A stretch of 64,000 bases of DNA, taken from positions 992,001 to 1,056,000 of the forward strand of contig NZ_NWVD01000001.1 of the NCBI RefSeq assembly GCF_002374835.1. The letters run 5' to 3'. The first letter of the stretch is position 1; every line of letters begins with the position of its first letter. This DNA comes from Sphingomonas ginsenosidimutans. Lineage in GTDB: Bacteria > Pseudomonadota > Alphaproteobacteria > Sphingomonadales > Sphingomonadaceae. The notes under the pieces were generated by a model. That model was not told the origin of the DNA. It made no database searches and was given only the letters and a program-made list of their open reading frames with translations. Of this stretch, positions 1 through 9,019 are shown piece by piece. A program made the translations under genes and the position numbers.

Positions 1-420
1 CCCGGCGACCTGATCGTCATCGATTTCGGCACCGCCACCACCGTGGACCATTCGGACTATACCGGCGCGTACAAGGGCGGGATCATCGCGCCGGGCATCA
101 ACCTGTCGCTCGACGCGCTGGTCAATGCGGCCGCCAAGCTGCCGCGCATCGCGATCGAGGCGCCGGTGGGACCGGTCAGCGTGATCGGGCGGAACACCGT
201 CGACCAGATGAACATCGGCATCTACTGGGGCTATATCGCGATGATCGAGGGGCTGGTGGCGCGGATGAAGCAGGAGGTGGGGCGCCCGGTGAAGGTGGTC
301 GCGACCGGCGGGCTGGCCACGTTGTTCGAACGCCACACCGACGTCTTCGATGCGATTGAACCCGACCTGACCATCCAAGGTCTGGCGATCATGTGGGAAC
401 GGGTCCATATTGCCGCGTGA
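1..420 (+). CDS. coaX: Type III pantothenate kinase, 3' part
   Basis: Phosphorylates pantothenate in the first step of coenzyme A synthesis in the cytoplasm. The window opens inside the gene, and the frame is open from base 1 to a TGA at 418-420, giving about 139 C-terminal codons of a protein usually near 255 residues. The visible [10 protein letters not shown] segment matches the type III kinase acetate/sugar-kinase-like fold motif, followed by [15 protein letters not shown], a family-typical stretch, and VVATGGLA near the end. Its place just before RNase J and a DUF1467 protein is a common alphaproteobacterial order, where birA normally lies upstream (outside this window). The Met at base 43 is internal and not the start. 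Confidence 0.93.
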   Translation, partial: PGDLIVIDFGTATTVDHSDYTGAYKGGIIAPGINLSLDALVNAAAKLPRIAIEAPVGPVSVIGRNTVDQMNIGIYWGYIAMIEGLVARMKQEVGRPVKVVATGGLATLFERHTDVFDAIEPDLTIQGLAIMWERVHIAA

Positions 421-507
421 ACTGTATTTTTTCCCGTCCCGTAGCGACGACATTGACGCCGCGGCCCCGCGCCGCCGCCTCGCCCGGACGATGACCGAAG
501 GATTCGA

Positions 508-2151
508 ATGACCACCCCCAAGACCAACGAACTTCTTTTCTGCGCGCTCGGTGGATCCGGCGAAATCGGCATGAACGTCATTCTCTACGGCCATGCCGGC
601 AAATGGCTGATGGTCGATTGCGGCGTGACCTTCGCCGATGCGCATTATCCCGGGATCGACGTGATCCTGCCCGACCTGCGCTTCATCGAGGAGCGCCTGT
701 CCGATCTGGTCGGCATCGTCCTGACCCACGGGCATGAGGATCATATCGGCGCGCTGCCGTATCTGGCCGAGGATCTGGGCGTGCCGATCTACGCCACGCC
801 CTTCACCGCCGGGCTGGTCCGCGGCAAGCTGGAGGAGGAACGGATCGAGGATCGCGTCAAGATCCGCATGGTCCATGCGCGCGAGCCGTTCAGCGTCGGG
901 CCGTTCCGCGTCGAGATGGTGCCGCTGTCGCACTCGATCCCGGAAGCGAACGCGCTGCTGATCGAGACCAAGGCGGGCCGCGTGTTCCACACCGGCGACT
1001 GGAAGCTGGATGCGACGCCGGTGATCGGCAAGCCTTCCACGCCAGAGGAACTGACCGCGATCGGCAAGCGCGGCATCGACGTGCTGGTGTGCGATTCGAC
1101 CAACGCCTTCAACACCGAGCCGTCGGGCAGCGAGGCGAGCGTGCGCAAGGGGCTGGCGGAAAGCGTTGCGCGGGCGCGCGGGCGGGTCGTGGTGACCACC
1201 TTCGCGTCCAACGCCGCGCGGCTGTCGACGCTGGGCAAGGTGGCGCAGGAGACGGGGCGCAAGCTGTGCGTCACCGGGCGGTCGCTTGATCGGATCATCC
1301 GCGTCGCCAAGGCGACCGGTTACCTCAAGGACTTTCCCGACACGATCGACGTCAATGCCGCGATGCGGCTGCCGCGCAACCGCGTGCTGATCGTGGCGAC
1401 GGGCGGCCAGGGCGAGCCGCGCGCGGCGCTGGCGCGGATCGCGGACGGATCGCACCAGATCTCGGTCGATCAGGGCGACATGGTGATCTTCTCCGCGCGC
1501 CAGATCCCGGGCAACGAAGTGGCGGTCGGGCGCATTCAGAACCAGCTGGCCGCCAAGGGCGTGGAGATGGTGACCGAGCGGCAGGCGCACGTCCATGTTT
1601 CCGGCCACCCCGGCCGTCCGGAACTGGCCAAGATGTACGAATGGCTGCGCCCGAAGACGCTGGTGCCCGTGCATGGCGAGATGCGCCACCTGATGGAACA
1701 TGCCCGCTTCGGCCTGTCGCAGGGGATCGGCGCGGTCCATGTCCAGACCAACGGCGACATGGTGCGGCTGGCGCCCGATGGGCCGAAGAAGATCGGCGAC
1801 GTGCCGGTCGGGCGGCTGGTACTGGACGGCGACGTGATCCTGCCGGCCGATGGCGGGACGATCAACGATCGCCGCCGTATCGCGGTGAACGGCACGATCT
1901 CGGTCGGGATCGCGGTGGACCGGAACGGCCGCGCCGGCGGCATCCCGGAGGTCCGCTTCCAGGGCATCCCGGTCGAGGAGGAGCGCGAGCCGTTCATGGC
2001 CGAGGCGGTCGAGGCCGCGACCGAGGCGATGGAGGGCCGCGTGCGTGACCGCGATCGCCTGCGCGAGGACGTGCGGCTGGCGGTGCGCCGCGTCGCGACG
2101 CGCTGGACCGGGAAGAAGCCGGTGGTCGACGTCGTGATCGTCCAGGTCTGA
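508..2151 (+). CDS. rnj: Ribonuclease J, metallo-beta-lactamase/beta-CASP nuclease
   Basis: A 547-residue RNase J-type endo/5'-exoribonuclease acting in mRNA decay and rRNA processing. The metal-binding H74-x-H76-x-D78-H79 sits in the metallo-beta-lactamase domain (about residues 10-200). The beta-CASP domain follows (VVTTFASNAARL, LIVATGGQGEPRAAL), then the HVSGHPGRPEL segment with late metal ligands, and a C-terminal region. The length fits the family. The ATG at 508 is preceded by AAGGA with 5-nt spacing. It lies 87 bp after coaX and 19 bp before the DUF1467 gene, so these are probably cotranscribed. The identification is firm; the J1/J2 distinction does not apply in alphaproteobacteria, which usually have one copy. 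Confidence 0.95.
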   Translation: MTTPKTNELLFCALGGSGEIGMNVILYGHAGKWLMVDCGVTFADAHYPGIDVILPDLRFIEERLSDLVGIVLTHGHEDHIGALPYLAEDLGVPIYATPFTAGLVRGKLEEERIEDRVKIRMVHAREPFSVGPFRVEMVPLSHSIPEANALLIETKAGRVFHTGDWKLDATPVIGKPSTPEELTAIGKRGIDVLVCDSTNAFNTEPSGSEASVRKGLAESVARARGRVVVTTFASNAARLSTLGKVAQETGRKLCVTGRSLDRIIRVAKATGYLKDFPDTIDVNAAMRLPRNRVLIVATGGQGEPRAALARIADGSHQISVDQGDMVIFSARQIPGNEVAVGRIQNQLAAKGVEMVTERQAHVHVSGHPGRPELAKMYEWLRPKTLVPVHGEMRHLMEHARFGLSQGIGAVHVQTNGDMVRLAPDGPKKIGDVPVGRLVLDGDVILPADGGTINDRRRIAVNGTISVGIAVDRNGRAGGIPEVRFQGIPVEEEREPFMAEAVEAATEAMEGRVRDRDRLREDVRLAVRRVATRWTGKKPVVDVVIVQV

Positions 2152-2170
2152 CGCGGGCGGGGCGGCGATC

Positions 2171-2449
2171 ATGCGCTGGACGTCGCTGCTGGCGATCTAC
2201 ATCCTGTTCTGGGCGTTCTCCGTCTTCCTGGTGCTGCCGTTCGGCGTGCGCACCACGGCGGAGGCGGGGGGCGAGCATGTCCCCGGCACCGCCGAGAGCG
2301 CGCCGCACGAATTCTCGCTGAAGAAGGTCGTGGTGCGCACCACGATCGTCGCGACGTTGCTGTTCGCGCTGTTCGTCGCGAATTACGAATTCGGCTGGGT
2401 GACGGCGGGGATGCTCGACTTTGCTGATCCGGCGAACGCGGTGGAGTAG
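2171..2449 (+). CDS. DUF1467 family small membrane protein
   Basis: A 92-residue protein with two predicted membrane helices, about residues 5-24 and 55-78, joined by a hydrophilic loop. It matches DUF1467, a family of unknown function found almost only in alphaproteobacteria, commonly between rnj and proS. Typical features are the N-terminal aromatic helix (IYILFWAFSVFLVLPFG) followed by a VRTT segment. It starts 19 bp after the RNase J stop, so it is probably in the same transcript. The proS gene that often follows is not here; a DUF2975/HTH pair comes instead. No function is known, and the family call is from the characteristic pattern. Confidence 0.85.
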   Translation: MRWTSLLAIYILFWAFSVFLVLPFGVRTTAEAGGEHVPGTAESAPHEFSLKKVVVRTTIVATLLFALFVANYEFGWVTAGMLDFADPANAVE

Positions 2450-2481
2450 GGCGGCGGCGCCACTTACTGGCAACCGAAAAT

Positions 2482-2502
2482 AATTATCGATTTACGATAA
2501 TT
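2482..2502. promoter_or_regulatory. Perfect 8-bp inverted repeat, probable operator of the DUF2975/HTH pair
   Basis: AATTATCG (2482-2489) and CGATAATT (2495-2502) are exact reverse complements around the 5-nt spacer ATTTA. This is a strikingly AT-rich island in very GC-rich DNA. It lies 28 bp before the preferred start of the DUF2975 gene. An HTH protein is encoded in the same two-gene unit, so autoregulation is the simplest reading; this is inference. Confidence 0.6.
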
Positions 2503-2530
2503 CATGGTAATGCTGCCGGACGGAGGCAGC

Positions 2531-3139
2531 ATGATTCGACGGCATAATCGGGCGGCGGGCGATGGTGACACCGCTGTGCCCGCCGACATCCTCATGCGCC
2601 GGGGGCGGCTTTTCTTCGCCGTCGCCTGCGCGGTGATCGTCACCATGGCGGCAACCGCGGTGCTTCAGGTCGCGCTGTTGCTGTTCCGGGTCGGCGACCA
2701 TGCCGGGATGCTCAACGGCGGCTTCGCGTTCATCGTTACGCGTGACGACGGCGGTGCCGCACCGGCCGGCTTCGTGACCATTTCACGCTATGCGGTCTGG
2801 CAATCGACCCTGGCGGCGGGGCTGCTGACCCTTCGCCTGATCCCCGGGCTGGTGATCCTGGCCAGTCTGGTCAGGCTGTTCCGCCTGTATGCCCGGCGGC
2901 TGATCTTCAGCGCCGACCATCAAATATGGATGCGTCGGATCGCCTGGGCGCTGATCGCCTATGCGCTCGTTCCGCTCGTCACCCATGCCGCCTTGTATGC
3001 TGCGGGGATGAGTCCGGTCGCCGTCAAGCTGGAATGGCGGCAGCTCGATGCGGCGATCCTCGGCATCCTGCTGTTCGCGTTCGTCGACGTCATCGCATTC
3101 GGGGCGGAGATCGAGCGTGACCGGGCCGGGTTCTTCTGA
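2531..3139 (+). CDS. DUF2975 domain membrane protein
   Basis: About 202 residues with four likely membrane helices (roughly residues 26-50, 80-108, 132-156 and 170-190), matching the DUF2975 pattern of a polytopic membrane protein encoded with a small YozG-like HTH regulator. The stop overlaps the next gene's start (TGATG at 3137-3141), so the two are translationally coupled. I prefer the ATG at 2531, which has GGAGG at 2522-2526, over the in-frame ATG at 2504. The 2504 codon lies directly against the upstream inverted repeat and has no ribosome binding site. Function is unknown; by analogy the membrane protein may sequester or sense for the regulator. Confidence 0.75.
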   Translation: MIRRHNRAAGDGDTAVPADILMRRGRLFFAVACAVIVTMAATAVLQVALLLFRVGDHAGMLNGGFAFIVTRDDGGAAPAGFVTISRYAVWQSTLAAGLLTLRLIPGLVILASLVRLFRLYARRLIFSADHQIWMRRIAWALIAYALVPLVTHAALYAAGMSPVAVKLEWRQLDAAILGILLFAFVDVIAFGAEIERDRAGFF

Positions 3140-3348
3140 TGGCGATCGTCGTCCGGCTCGACGTCATGCTCGCCAAGCGCAAGATGCGATCGAAGGAACT
3201 GGCGCAGGCGATCGGCGCGACCGAGGCCAATCTGTCGCTGTTCAAATCGGGCAAGGTGAAGGGGCTGCGCTTCGAGACGCTGGAGGCGATCTGCCGGCAT
3301 CTCGACTGCCAGCCCGGCGACCTTCTGGAATATCTGCCCGACAGCTGA
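3139..3348 (+). CDS. Small Cro/C1-type HTH regulator (YozG-like)
   Basis: A 69-residue protein consisting of one helix-turn-helix. The core is KELAQAIGATEANLSLFKSG, then LRFETLEAICRHLDCQPGDLL, the typical Cro/CI family C-terminal half. It resembles YozG-type regulators that are routinely paired with DUF2975 membrane proteins. Its ATG overlaps the stop of the preceding gene by one base, so expression is coupled. The probable binding site is the inverted repeat at 2482-2502. There is no metal- or ligand-binding domain, so any signal would have to come through another protein, plausibly the DUF2975 partner (inference). Confidence 0.85.
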   Translation: MAIVVRLDVMLAKRKMRSKELAQAIGATEANLSLFKSGKVKGLRFETLEAICRHLDCQPGDLLEYLPDS

Positions 3349-3387
3349 CCGGGCGACTACCCCTTCACACAAGGATGGAGAAAGACG

Positions 3388-4293
3388 ATGCGTCCGTTTT
3401 CGGCGATTGCCGCCTCATGCCTGTTGTTCGCCGCTCCGGCGGGCTCGTCCGTGCCGCTGACCCCGGCCGGGAATGGCCATCTGGTCGTCCCCGCGTTCGT
3501 CAACGGCAAGGGCACCGTTCCGTTCATCCTCGACACCGGAGCGGACGGTTCGCACGTCTATGAGTGGTTCGCCCGGCAGCAGGGGCTGAAATCCGGCACG
3601 CCGATCCGTGTCGAGGGGATGACCGGCGCGGCGATGATGCCGACCTATCGGTTGGACAGTATCGCGGTCGACGGCCGCACGATCCGCGATGTCGACGTCA
3701 CCGGCCTGCCGGATCGCAAGGACGCGGAGATTGCCGCTGGGGTGACGGGCAACGACCTGATGGATGGCGCGATCGCGATCTTCGACTTCCCCTGCCGCAC
3801 CGTATCGTTGTTGCCGAAGCCGGTGGCGATGCGCCGCATCCTGACGCCCCAGGCGGTGATGATCCGGGCTGGAACGGTCGCGGAGGGAACGCAGCTGACG
3901 CTGCCCGTCACGATCAACGGCGCGGCGGGGATCGCCGTGCTGGATACGGGATCGCGGGGCACGCAGATCAATACGGCCTTTGCCCGTGCCGCACGTATCG
4001 ATCGCGGCGGCTTGGGACGCGGAGAGACGCTGTACGGCGCAGCCGGCGAAGCGACCGACACACGCGAGGGCAAGGTCGCGGCGGTGGCCTTCGCCGGCCG
4101 CACGGTGCGCGACCTGACGGTGCGGGTTGCCGATCTGTCGGTGTTCCGGAGCTTCGGGATCGGGGAGGAACCGGCGATGATCCTGGGCATCAACGCGATG
4201 ATGGGCCAGCGACTGGTCTACGATCACGAAGCCCGGCGGTTCTGGTTCGACCGCTCTCGTTGTGCGGGCGCCGGGGCAGTCCGGCCCCGGTGA
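3388..4293 (+). CDS. Secreted retropepsin-like aspartyl protease with two DTG motifs
   Basis: A 301-residue protein with an N-terminal signal peptide (about residues 1-20). Two aspartyl-protease repeats follow: D49-T-G in FILDTGADGS, and D186-T-G in AVLDTGSRGTQ. Both carry the hydrophobic-hydrophobic-DTG signature. Two lobes in one chain is pepsin-like in arrangement, but each lobe resembles the bacterial retropepsin-like (gag-asp) family. It is probably periplasmic or exported, with unknown substrate. GGAG lies 7 nt before the ATG. It is convergent with the coiled-coil gene, whose stop is 6 bp away. It is separated from the HTH gene by 39 bp and may be read through from it. Confidence 0.82.
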   Translation: MRPFSAIAASCLLFAAPAGSSVPLTPAGNGHLVVPAFVNGKGTVPFILDTGADGSHVYEWFARQQGLKSGTPIRVEGMTGAAMMPTYRLDSIAVDGRTIRDVDVTGLPDRKDAEIAAGVTGNDLMDGAIAIFDFPCRTVSLLPKPVAMRRILTPQAVMIRAGTVAEGTQLTLPVTINGAAGIAVLDTGSRGTQINTAFARAARIDRGGLGRGETLYGAAGEATDTREGKVAAVAFAGRTVRDLTVRVADLSVFRSFGIGEEPAMILGINAMMGQRLVYDHEARRFWFDRSRCAGAGAVRPR

Positions 4294-4299
4294 CCGCCG

Positions 4300-6591
4300 T
4301 CAGCGCAGCCGTTCGATCGCCTGTGCCAGCGCGACGTAGAGCTTGCCCATGTCCGACGACAGCAGCGTCACGCCCAGCGGCGAGCCGTCGCGTTGCGCCA
4401 GGATGGTGCGCAGCATCGCCTCGAAATCGTGGATGTAGCGGTTGACCTGCTCGCGGAACGACGGGTCGTCATCGTACAGCCGCGCGACATCGCGCTGTTC
4501 GCTGCCGTCCAGCAGCCGCACCGCGCGGCGGGTGAAGACGCCGCGGTCGCCCTTCAGATAGGCGGCCCAGGCGCTGTCGGAGATTTCCGGAGCGAAGGTG
4601 CGGGTAAGGTCGATCGACGCGGAGTTGAGCGATTCGATCAGCAGCGAGGCACGGCGCGCGAAGCTGTCGCGGTCGGCCTCCTCGCTGGCGGCGCGCGCCT
4701 CCTCCAGCCGCTGGTCGACCAGCGCGATCGTCGCCTCGATCCCGGTGAGCTGATGTTGCAGCCGCTCGCCGGCACGCGCGGTGGCGGCGACGGCGGCCTC
4801 GGCGACCTGCGCGACCTGTTCCACCTGCTGCGCGACGCCGCTGTCGACCGCGCGGCTGAGCGCGGCGACGCCGGCGCTTTCGAGCGCCACGGCAGCTTCC
4901 GGGATGACGCGCGCCAGGGCGTCGCGCGCATGATCGGCAGCGGTCGCGGCGGTTTCGCGCACGCGCAGCAACGCCTCGAGCAGCCGCGGCGCGGCCTCCT
5001 CGGTCAGATCGTCGGCGCGGCGCGCGGCCTGTTCGACCGCGTCGGCGATCAGCCCGGCCTGACCGCGGCCCTTGTCGAGCACGTCGTTGAGCTTGACGGT
5101 CAGCGTCTCCACCGTCTTGCGCTGCTCGGCGACGACCTGCGCCACCGCCTCGATCGCGTCATGCGTGCTTTCGGCGGCGGTCACCAGCGCGAGCAATTCG
5201 GGCTTGGCGGCAACGATCACCTGCTTGGTCGAGGCGACGCGCGCTTCGAGGCGGGCGATCGCCTCCGGCATCGTCTCGTCCATCTCGCGCGCGGCGGCGT
5301 CGAGCGCGACGAGCAGATGCTCGGTGGTGGCGATCGTGCGCTCGGCGGACTGGTTGCCCGCGTCCATCGCCACCGACAGCGCCTCGGCGGTCGCCTGCAG
5401 CGCGCTGACGGTCGCGGCGAGTTGCTGGCTCCGTTCGGTCCCGGTGGCATGGAGCGCCTCGAACCGCGTTTCGGCGCGCGCGACGCCCTGTTCCAGCGAA
5501 TCGAAGATCTGGCGGCCGGTGATCTGCTGCGCGTCGAGCCGGCCGGCGATCCGCTCGATCACGATCTCGATCAGACCGATCCGCTCGGCCAGCGCCTCGG
5601 CGCTTTCGCGCGCCGACTGATCGAGCGCGGTCTGGTTGGCGGCGACCATCGCGAGCAGCGCGTCGCCCTGCGCCGACAGCCCTTTGCGCGACTGGTCGAT
5701 CGCGCTGGCGGTGCGATCCAGCAGCGCGTCGACCGCGGCGGCGGCGTCGGACGTGACGGTTTCCAGCCGCGCGCCAGCGGTCTCGCTGGTCGTCTCCATC
5801 CGCTGCATATAGGCGGCGAGCTTTTCCGCGGCGCCGCCCGCGATCGTCTCGGCATCGCGGCTGCGCGCGATCAGCGCGGCGACCTGCGCGTCCAGTCCGG
5901 CGGTATGTTCGCTGGCGACGACACCGGCCTGGTCGATGCTGTCGGTCAGCGTGCGCGTTTCCTGCGCGGCGCGCGGCAGCGCCGACAGCAGGGTGGTCAG
6001 CTGCGCCTGCGCCGCGTCGGCGGCATGGGCGAGCGCGCGGGCATGGACGTCGGCCTGGTCGATCTCTTCCGACAGGCCGCGACCGATCGAGGCGAGCCGC
6101 GCGGTCGCGGCATCGCCCAGCGCGGTCAGCAGCCGCACCTGTTCGGCCAGCGCGACGCGCCGTTCCTCGATCGCATGGCCCAGTGCCGTCACGGTGTCGC
6201 CCAGCGCAGCCGCCTCGGCACGCATCTGCCGCGCGGTCGCGCCGAACCGCTGCGCCTCGGTCCGGCTGGTGCGCAGCGCGGCGAGCCAGACGATCCCGGC
6301 CAGCGCGGGCACGGTGGCGAGCGTCGCGCCGAACTGCGCCAGCGCCAGCGGCGGCATCGACGCGAGCGAATCGCGCGCCAGCCAGACGATCGCACCCACC
6401 CACGCCAGCGCGACGACGACCGCGGCCCATCCCAGGATGGCACCGCGCCGGGACGGTTCGGCGGTTTCGGCCGGATCGGCGTGGTCGCTCACGGGCAAGG
6501 GCGCCTCGTCAAAGGGTTGCAGGTCGCGGCCCGGCGATGGCGTGTCGCTGTCCGTTGCGCGGAATTCGATGATCGACGGCCCCCCGTTCAT
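4300..6591 (-). CDS. Membrane-anchored long coiled-coil protein, unknown function
   Basis: A 763-residue protein that I cannot assign to a named family. A proline-rich N-terminus of about 48 residues precedes two membrane helices (about 51-70 and 82-104). From about residue 110 to 660 it is almost entirely Ala/Glu/Gln/Arg/Leu-rich helix with heptad-like spacing, broken by alanine-rich segments, which suggests a long coiled coil. It resembles MCP-type signalling rods in composition but lacks the conserved chemoreceptor hairpin tip. The last about 90 residues (FAPEISDSAWAAYLKGDRG ... AIERLR) look globular. The gene is divergent from the membrane protein at 6712. Possible roles are envelope scaffold, polarity or DNA-associated protein; none is shown. 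Confidence 0.75.
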   Translation of the reverse strand: MNGGPSIIEFRATDSDTPSPGRDLQPFDEAPLPVSDHADPAETAEPSRRGAILGWAAVVVALAWVGAIVWLARDSLASMPPLALAQFGATLATVPALAGIVWLAALRTSRTEAQRFGATARQMRAEAAALGDTVTALGHAIEERRVALAEQVRLLTALGDAATARLASIGRGLSEEIDQADVHARALAHAADAAQAQLTTLLSALPRAAQETRTLTDSIDQAGVVASEHTAGLDAQVAALIARSRDAETIAGGAAEKLAAYMQRMETTSETAGARLETVTSDAAAAVDALLDRTASAIDQSRKGLSAQGDALLAMVAANQTALDQSARESAEALAERIGLIEIVIERIAGRLDAQQITGRQIFDSLEQGVARAETRFEALHATGTERSQQLAATVSALQATAEALSVAMDAGNQSAERTIATTEHLLVALDAAAREMDETMPEAIARLEARVASTKQVIVAAKPELLALVTAAESTHDAIEAVAQVVAEQRKTVETLTVKLNDVLDKGRGQAGLIADAVEQAARRADDLTEEAAPRLLEALLRVRETAATAADHARDALARVIPEAAVALESAGVAALSRAVDSGVAQQVEQVAQVAEAAVAATARAGERLQHQLTGIEATIALVDQRLEEARAASEEADRDSFARRASLLIESLNSASIDLTRTFAPEISDSAWAAYLKGDRGVFTRRAVRLLDGSEQRDVARLYDDDPSFREQVNRYIHDFEAMLRTILAQRDGSPLGVTLLSSDMGKLYVALAQAIERLR

Positions 6592-6711
6592 GGTCCGGGT
6601 TTAACAGCTTTACCCGATCCGGGAAGCCGTTTCGGCATCATGACATGCTCCATCGGTCGCATCGGGCGATCACCATTGCCGGTTTCCGGTCCACGCCCTA
6701 ACAGCCGGGCC

Positions 6712-7893
6712 ATGCTGGCAGGCCTATTGTTCGCGACCCATGAGGCAGAGGATCGTCCCGGAATCCTTGCGGCGACGCTGCCGTTCGCGGCGGCGACGCT
6801 GATCGAATATCAGGCGCGGCTGCTGATCGCGTCCGACGCCGCGCAGATCGTGGTGGTGGTCCAGCGGCTGACCCCGGAACTGGTCGGTGCGCTGGCGCGG
6901 ATCGGGCGTCGCGGCGTCGCGGTGGACACGGTGCGCACCGCCGCGGAGGCGCTGGCGCGGCTGCACCCGCTGGCGCGGATCGTGATGGTCGCCGACGGGC
7001 TGGTGACGACCGAGGGCGTGATCCACGCGCTGGCCGGGGAGGGCGGCGACGCGCTGCTGACGGTGCCGGGAACACAGGCGTCGCCGGCGTTCGAGCGGGT
7101 CGGCGGGGGCGAGGCCTGGGCGGGCGTGGCGCGGATCGACGCGCGCCGGCTGGCCGATGCCGCGCGGCTGCCGGAGGATTACGACCTGCAATCCACCTTG
7201 CTCCATGCCGCCGAACAGGCCGGCGCGCGGCACGTGTCGCTGCGGCTGGACGATATGGAGCTGGGGCACGGCATCGAACGCCGCGCCGCCGCGCTGGAGG
7301 AGCGCGGGCGCGCGGTACTCTCCGCGTCGATGGCGGTGCGGCCCGGCTGGTTCGACCGGATCGTGCTGCGGCCGCTCGCCCGGCTGGCGATCCCGCCGAT
7401 CGCGCGGCGCGGGATCGGCACGGGCGCGATTGTCGGCACCGCGGCGGGCGCGGCGACGCTGGGCATCGCGACGCTGGCGTTCGGCTGGCCCGCGATCGGG
7501 CTGGCGGCGGTGCTGATCGCGGTGCTGGTGGCGGAGATCGCCGGCGCGGTGGCACTGTTCCGTGACGAAGAACATCACCTGCGCGCGATGCGCATCGCGA
7601 TCCTGGCGATGCCCGCGGTGGCGGTGCTGCTGCTGGGGCATGTCGTCGATGCGCAGGCGGCGACCACCACCGCGCGGCTGCTGGCGCTGGGCGCCACGGT
7701 CGCGGGCGGCGTGGCGGAGCGCGCGGCGGGCGCGGTGCAGCGGCGCGGCTGGTGGGGCACGGCGCCGGCCTATCTGGCGATCCTGGCGCTGTTCGCGGTC
7801 GCGGGCTGGCCGACGCTGGGGCTGGCGCTGGTCGCGCTGTACGGCGGGGCGACGCTGGTCGCGGCGGTCGAGGCGCTGCGGCGACAGGCTTAG
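6712..7893 (+). CDS. Conserved-looking membrane protein, unknown function
   Basis: A 393-residue protein not matched to a known family. The first about 215 residues are soluble and alpha/beta-like. Phrases such as ARIVMVADGLVTTEGVIHAL and DALLTVPG are reminiscent of the GT-A/nucleotidyltransferase fold, though no clear catalytic DxD is seen. From about residue 235 to the end there are five or six membrane helices. The reading frame stays open far upstream, antisense to the coiled-coil gene, but that is composition. The ATG at 6712 is preferred, with an in-frame ATG at 6640 as alternative. It is followed after 34 bp by the DUF2336 gene and may form a transcript with it and the kinase-like gene. 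Confidence 0.72.
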   Translation: MLAGLLFATHEAEDRPGILAATLPFAAATLIEYQARLLIASDAAQIVVVVQRLTPELVGALARIGRRGVAVDTVRTAAEALARLHPLARIVMVADGLVTTEGVIHALAGEGGDALLTVPGTQASPAFERVGGGEAWAGVARIDARRLADAARLPEDYDLQSTLLHAAEQAGARHVSLRLDDMELGHGIERRAAALEERGRAVLSASMAVRPGWFDRIVLRPLARLAIPPIARRGIGTGAIVGTAAGAATLGIATLAFGWPAIGLAAVLIAVLVAEIAGAVALFRDEEHHLRAMRIAILAMPAVAVLLLGHVVDAQAATTTARLLALGATVAGGVAERAAGAVQRRGWWGTAPAYLAILALFAVAGWPTLGLALVALYGGATLVAAVEALRRQA

Positions 7894-7927
7894 CGGCTAG
7901 TTAACGAAGCCCGGCTACAGCAGGCGT

Positions 7928-9019
7928 ATGTCGGCAAAGCCTTTTTCCGCGGGCGGTCACGACGACCCCGATACCGTCGCGGCCTATGTCGCGGCGGCCG
8001 ATCGGCGCGCGGACGAGCGGCTGGCAACGGCGATGGCCGACATCTTCCTGCCCGAACGCCACCGCCTGGACGAGCGGACGCGTATCGCGATCCTGCGCAT
8101 GACCGAGGCGACCGTGACCGCGCTGGAACGCGAGATCGCGGGCCATGCCGCCCGGCTGCTCATCGCACGCGGGCTGGACGAGGTGGCCGGGATCCTGACC
8201 GCCAATCGCACGATGACGCTCGACCGGCTGATCGAGGCGGGCGTGCTGCGCGATTCGGACGTGATGGGCGAAATCATCGCACAGGCGCGCATCGACCTGA
8301 TCGACGCGGCGCTGATCGCCAACCGGATGCCCGGCACCACTGCCGCGCTGCTGGGGCGCCTGGCGGAAAGCGGCGACGGCGTCGTGCGGACGCGCGCGGT
8401 CGCCTATCTGGTTGCGGACGGGCGCCGCCGGCTGCCCGCGGCGGAGCGGCGTGCCGAACTCCCGGGCGAGCTATACTATCGGCTGGCATGGTGGATCGCG
8501 GCGGCGTTGCGCGAACGGCTGGGCGCGGTGCAGGCTGACGGCGCGATCGATCGCGCGCTGGTGGAGGCGACGCAGCGCAGCATCGCCGCCTATGACGAGG
8601 GCGAGCGTGTCGAGGCGGTGGCGGCGCAGCTGGCCGGTGCGATCGACGCCACGCCCGCGGACATGCCGCGGCTGCTGCTGGAGGCGCTGGTCGAGGGGCG
8701 CGCGATCCTGTTTTCCGCGCTGCTGGCGCGCGCGCTGGCGGTGGAGCCAGCAGATGCGCGCGCGCTGATGCTGGACGGCGACAGCGACCGGCTGTGGCTG
8801 GCGATGCGCGCGCTGGCATTCGCGCGCGACGATATGGCGCGGATCGGCTGGCTGCTGTGCGAAGCCGATGCGGCGCGTGATGCCGAGCGGCTGGCCGATG
8901 CGCTCGACCCGGTGGCGGCGCTCGCGCCCGATACCGCGGCGCTGGTGGTCGCGCCGCTGGCGATGCCGCGCGACTATCGCGCGGCGCTGCGCACGCTGGC
9001 GCGGACGCGCGTGTCGTGA
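7928..9019 (+). CDS. DUF2336 domain protein
   Basis: A 363-residue, mostly helical cytoplasmic protein with no signal peptide or membrane segment. It fits DUF2336, an alphaproteobacterial family of unknown function with repeated helical hairpins (HEAT-like in feel), for example RLDERTRIAILRMTEATVTA and LLIARGLDEVAGILTANR. Its stop overlaps the next gene's GTG start (GTGA, 9016-9019), so translation is coupled with the histidine-kinase-like protein. This suggests the two work together in signalling. No catalytic motif is visible, and the family name is all that can be said. Confidence 0.8.
   Translation: MSAKPFSAGGHDDPDTVAAYVAAADRRADERLATAMADIFLPERHRLDERTRIAILRMTEATVTALEREIAGHAARLLIARGLDEVAGILTANRTMTLDRLIEAGVLRDSDVMGEIIAQARIDLIDAALIANRMPGTTAALLGRLAESGDGVVRTRAVAYLVADGRRRLPAAERRAELPGELYYRLAWWIAAALRERLGAVQADGAIDRALVEATQRSIAAYDEGERVEAVAAQLAGAIDATPADMPRLLLEALVEGRAILFSALLARALAVEPADARALMLDGDSDRLWLAMRALAFARDDMARIGWLLCEADAARDAERLADALDPVAALAPDTAALVVAPLAMPRDYRAALRTLARTRVS

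Noticed and set aside
2504..2530. ATG at 2504 as the start of the DUF2975 gene
   Set aside because: It abuts the inverted repeat and lacks a ribosome binding site, while GGAGG precedes the ATG at 2531.
4393..6711. Very long plus-strand reading frame opposite the coiled-coil gene, joined to the membrane protein frame
   Set aside because: The codons are the antisense of a repetitive GC-rich gene, giving Arg/Gly/Leu-rich low-complexity sequence with no domain. The real gene begins near 6712.
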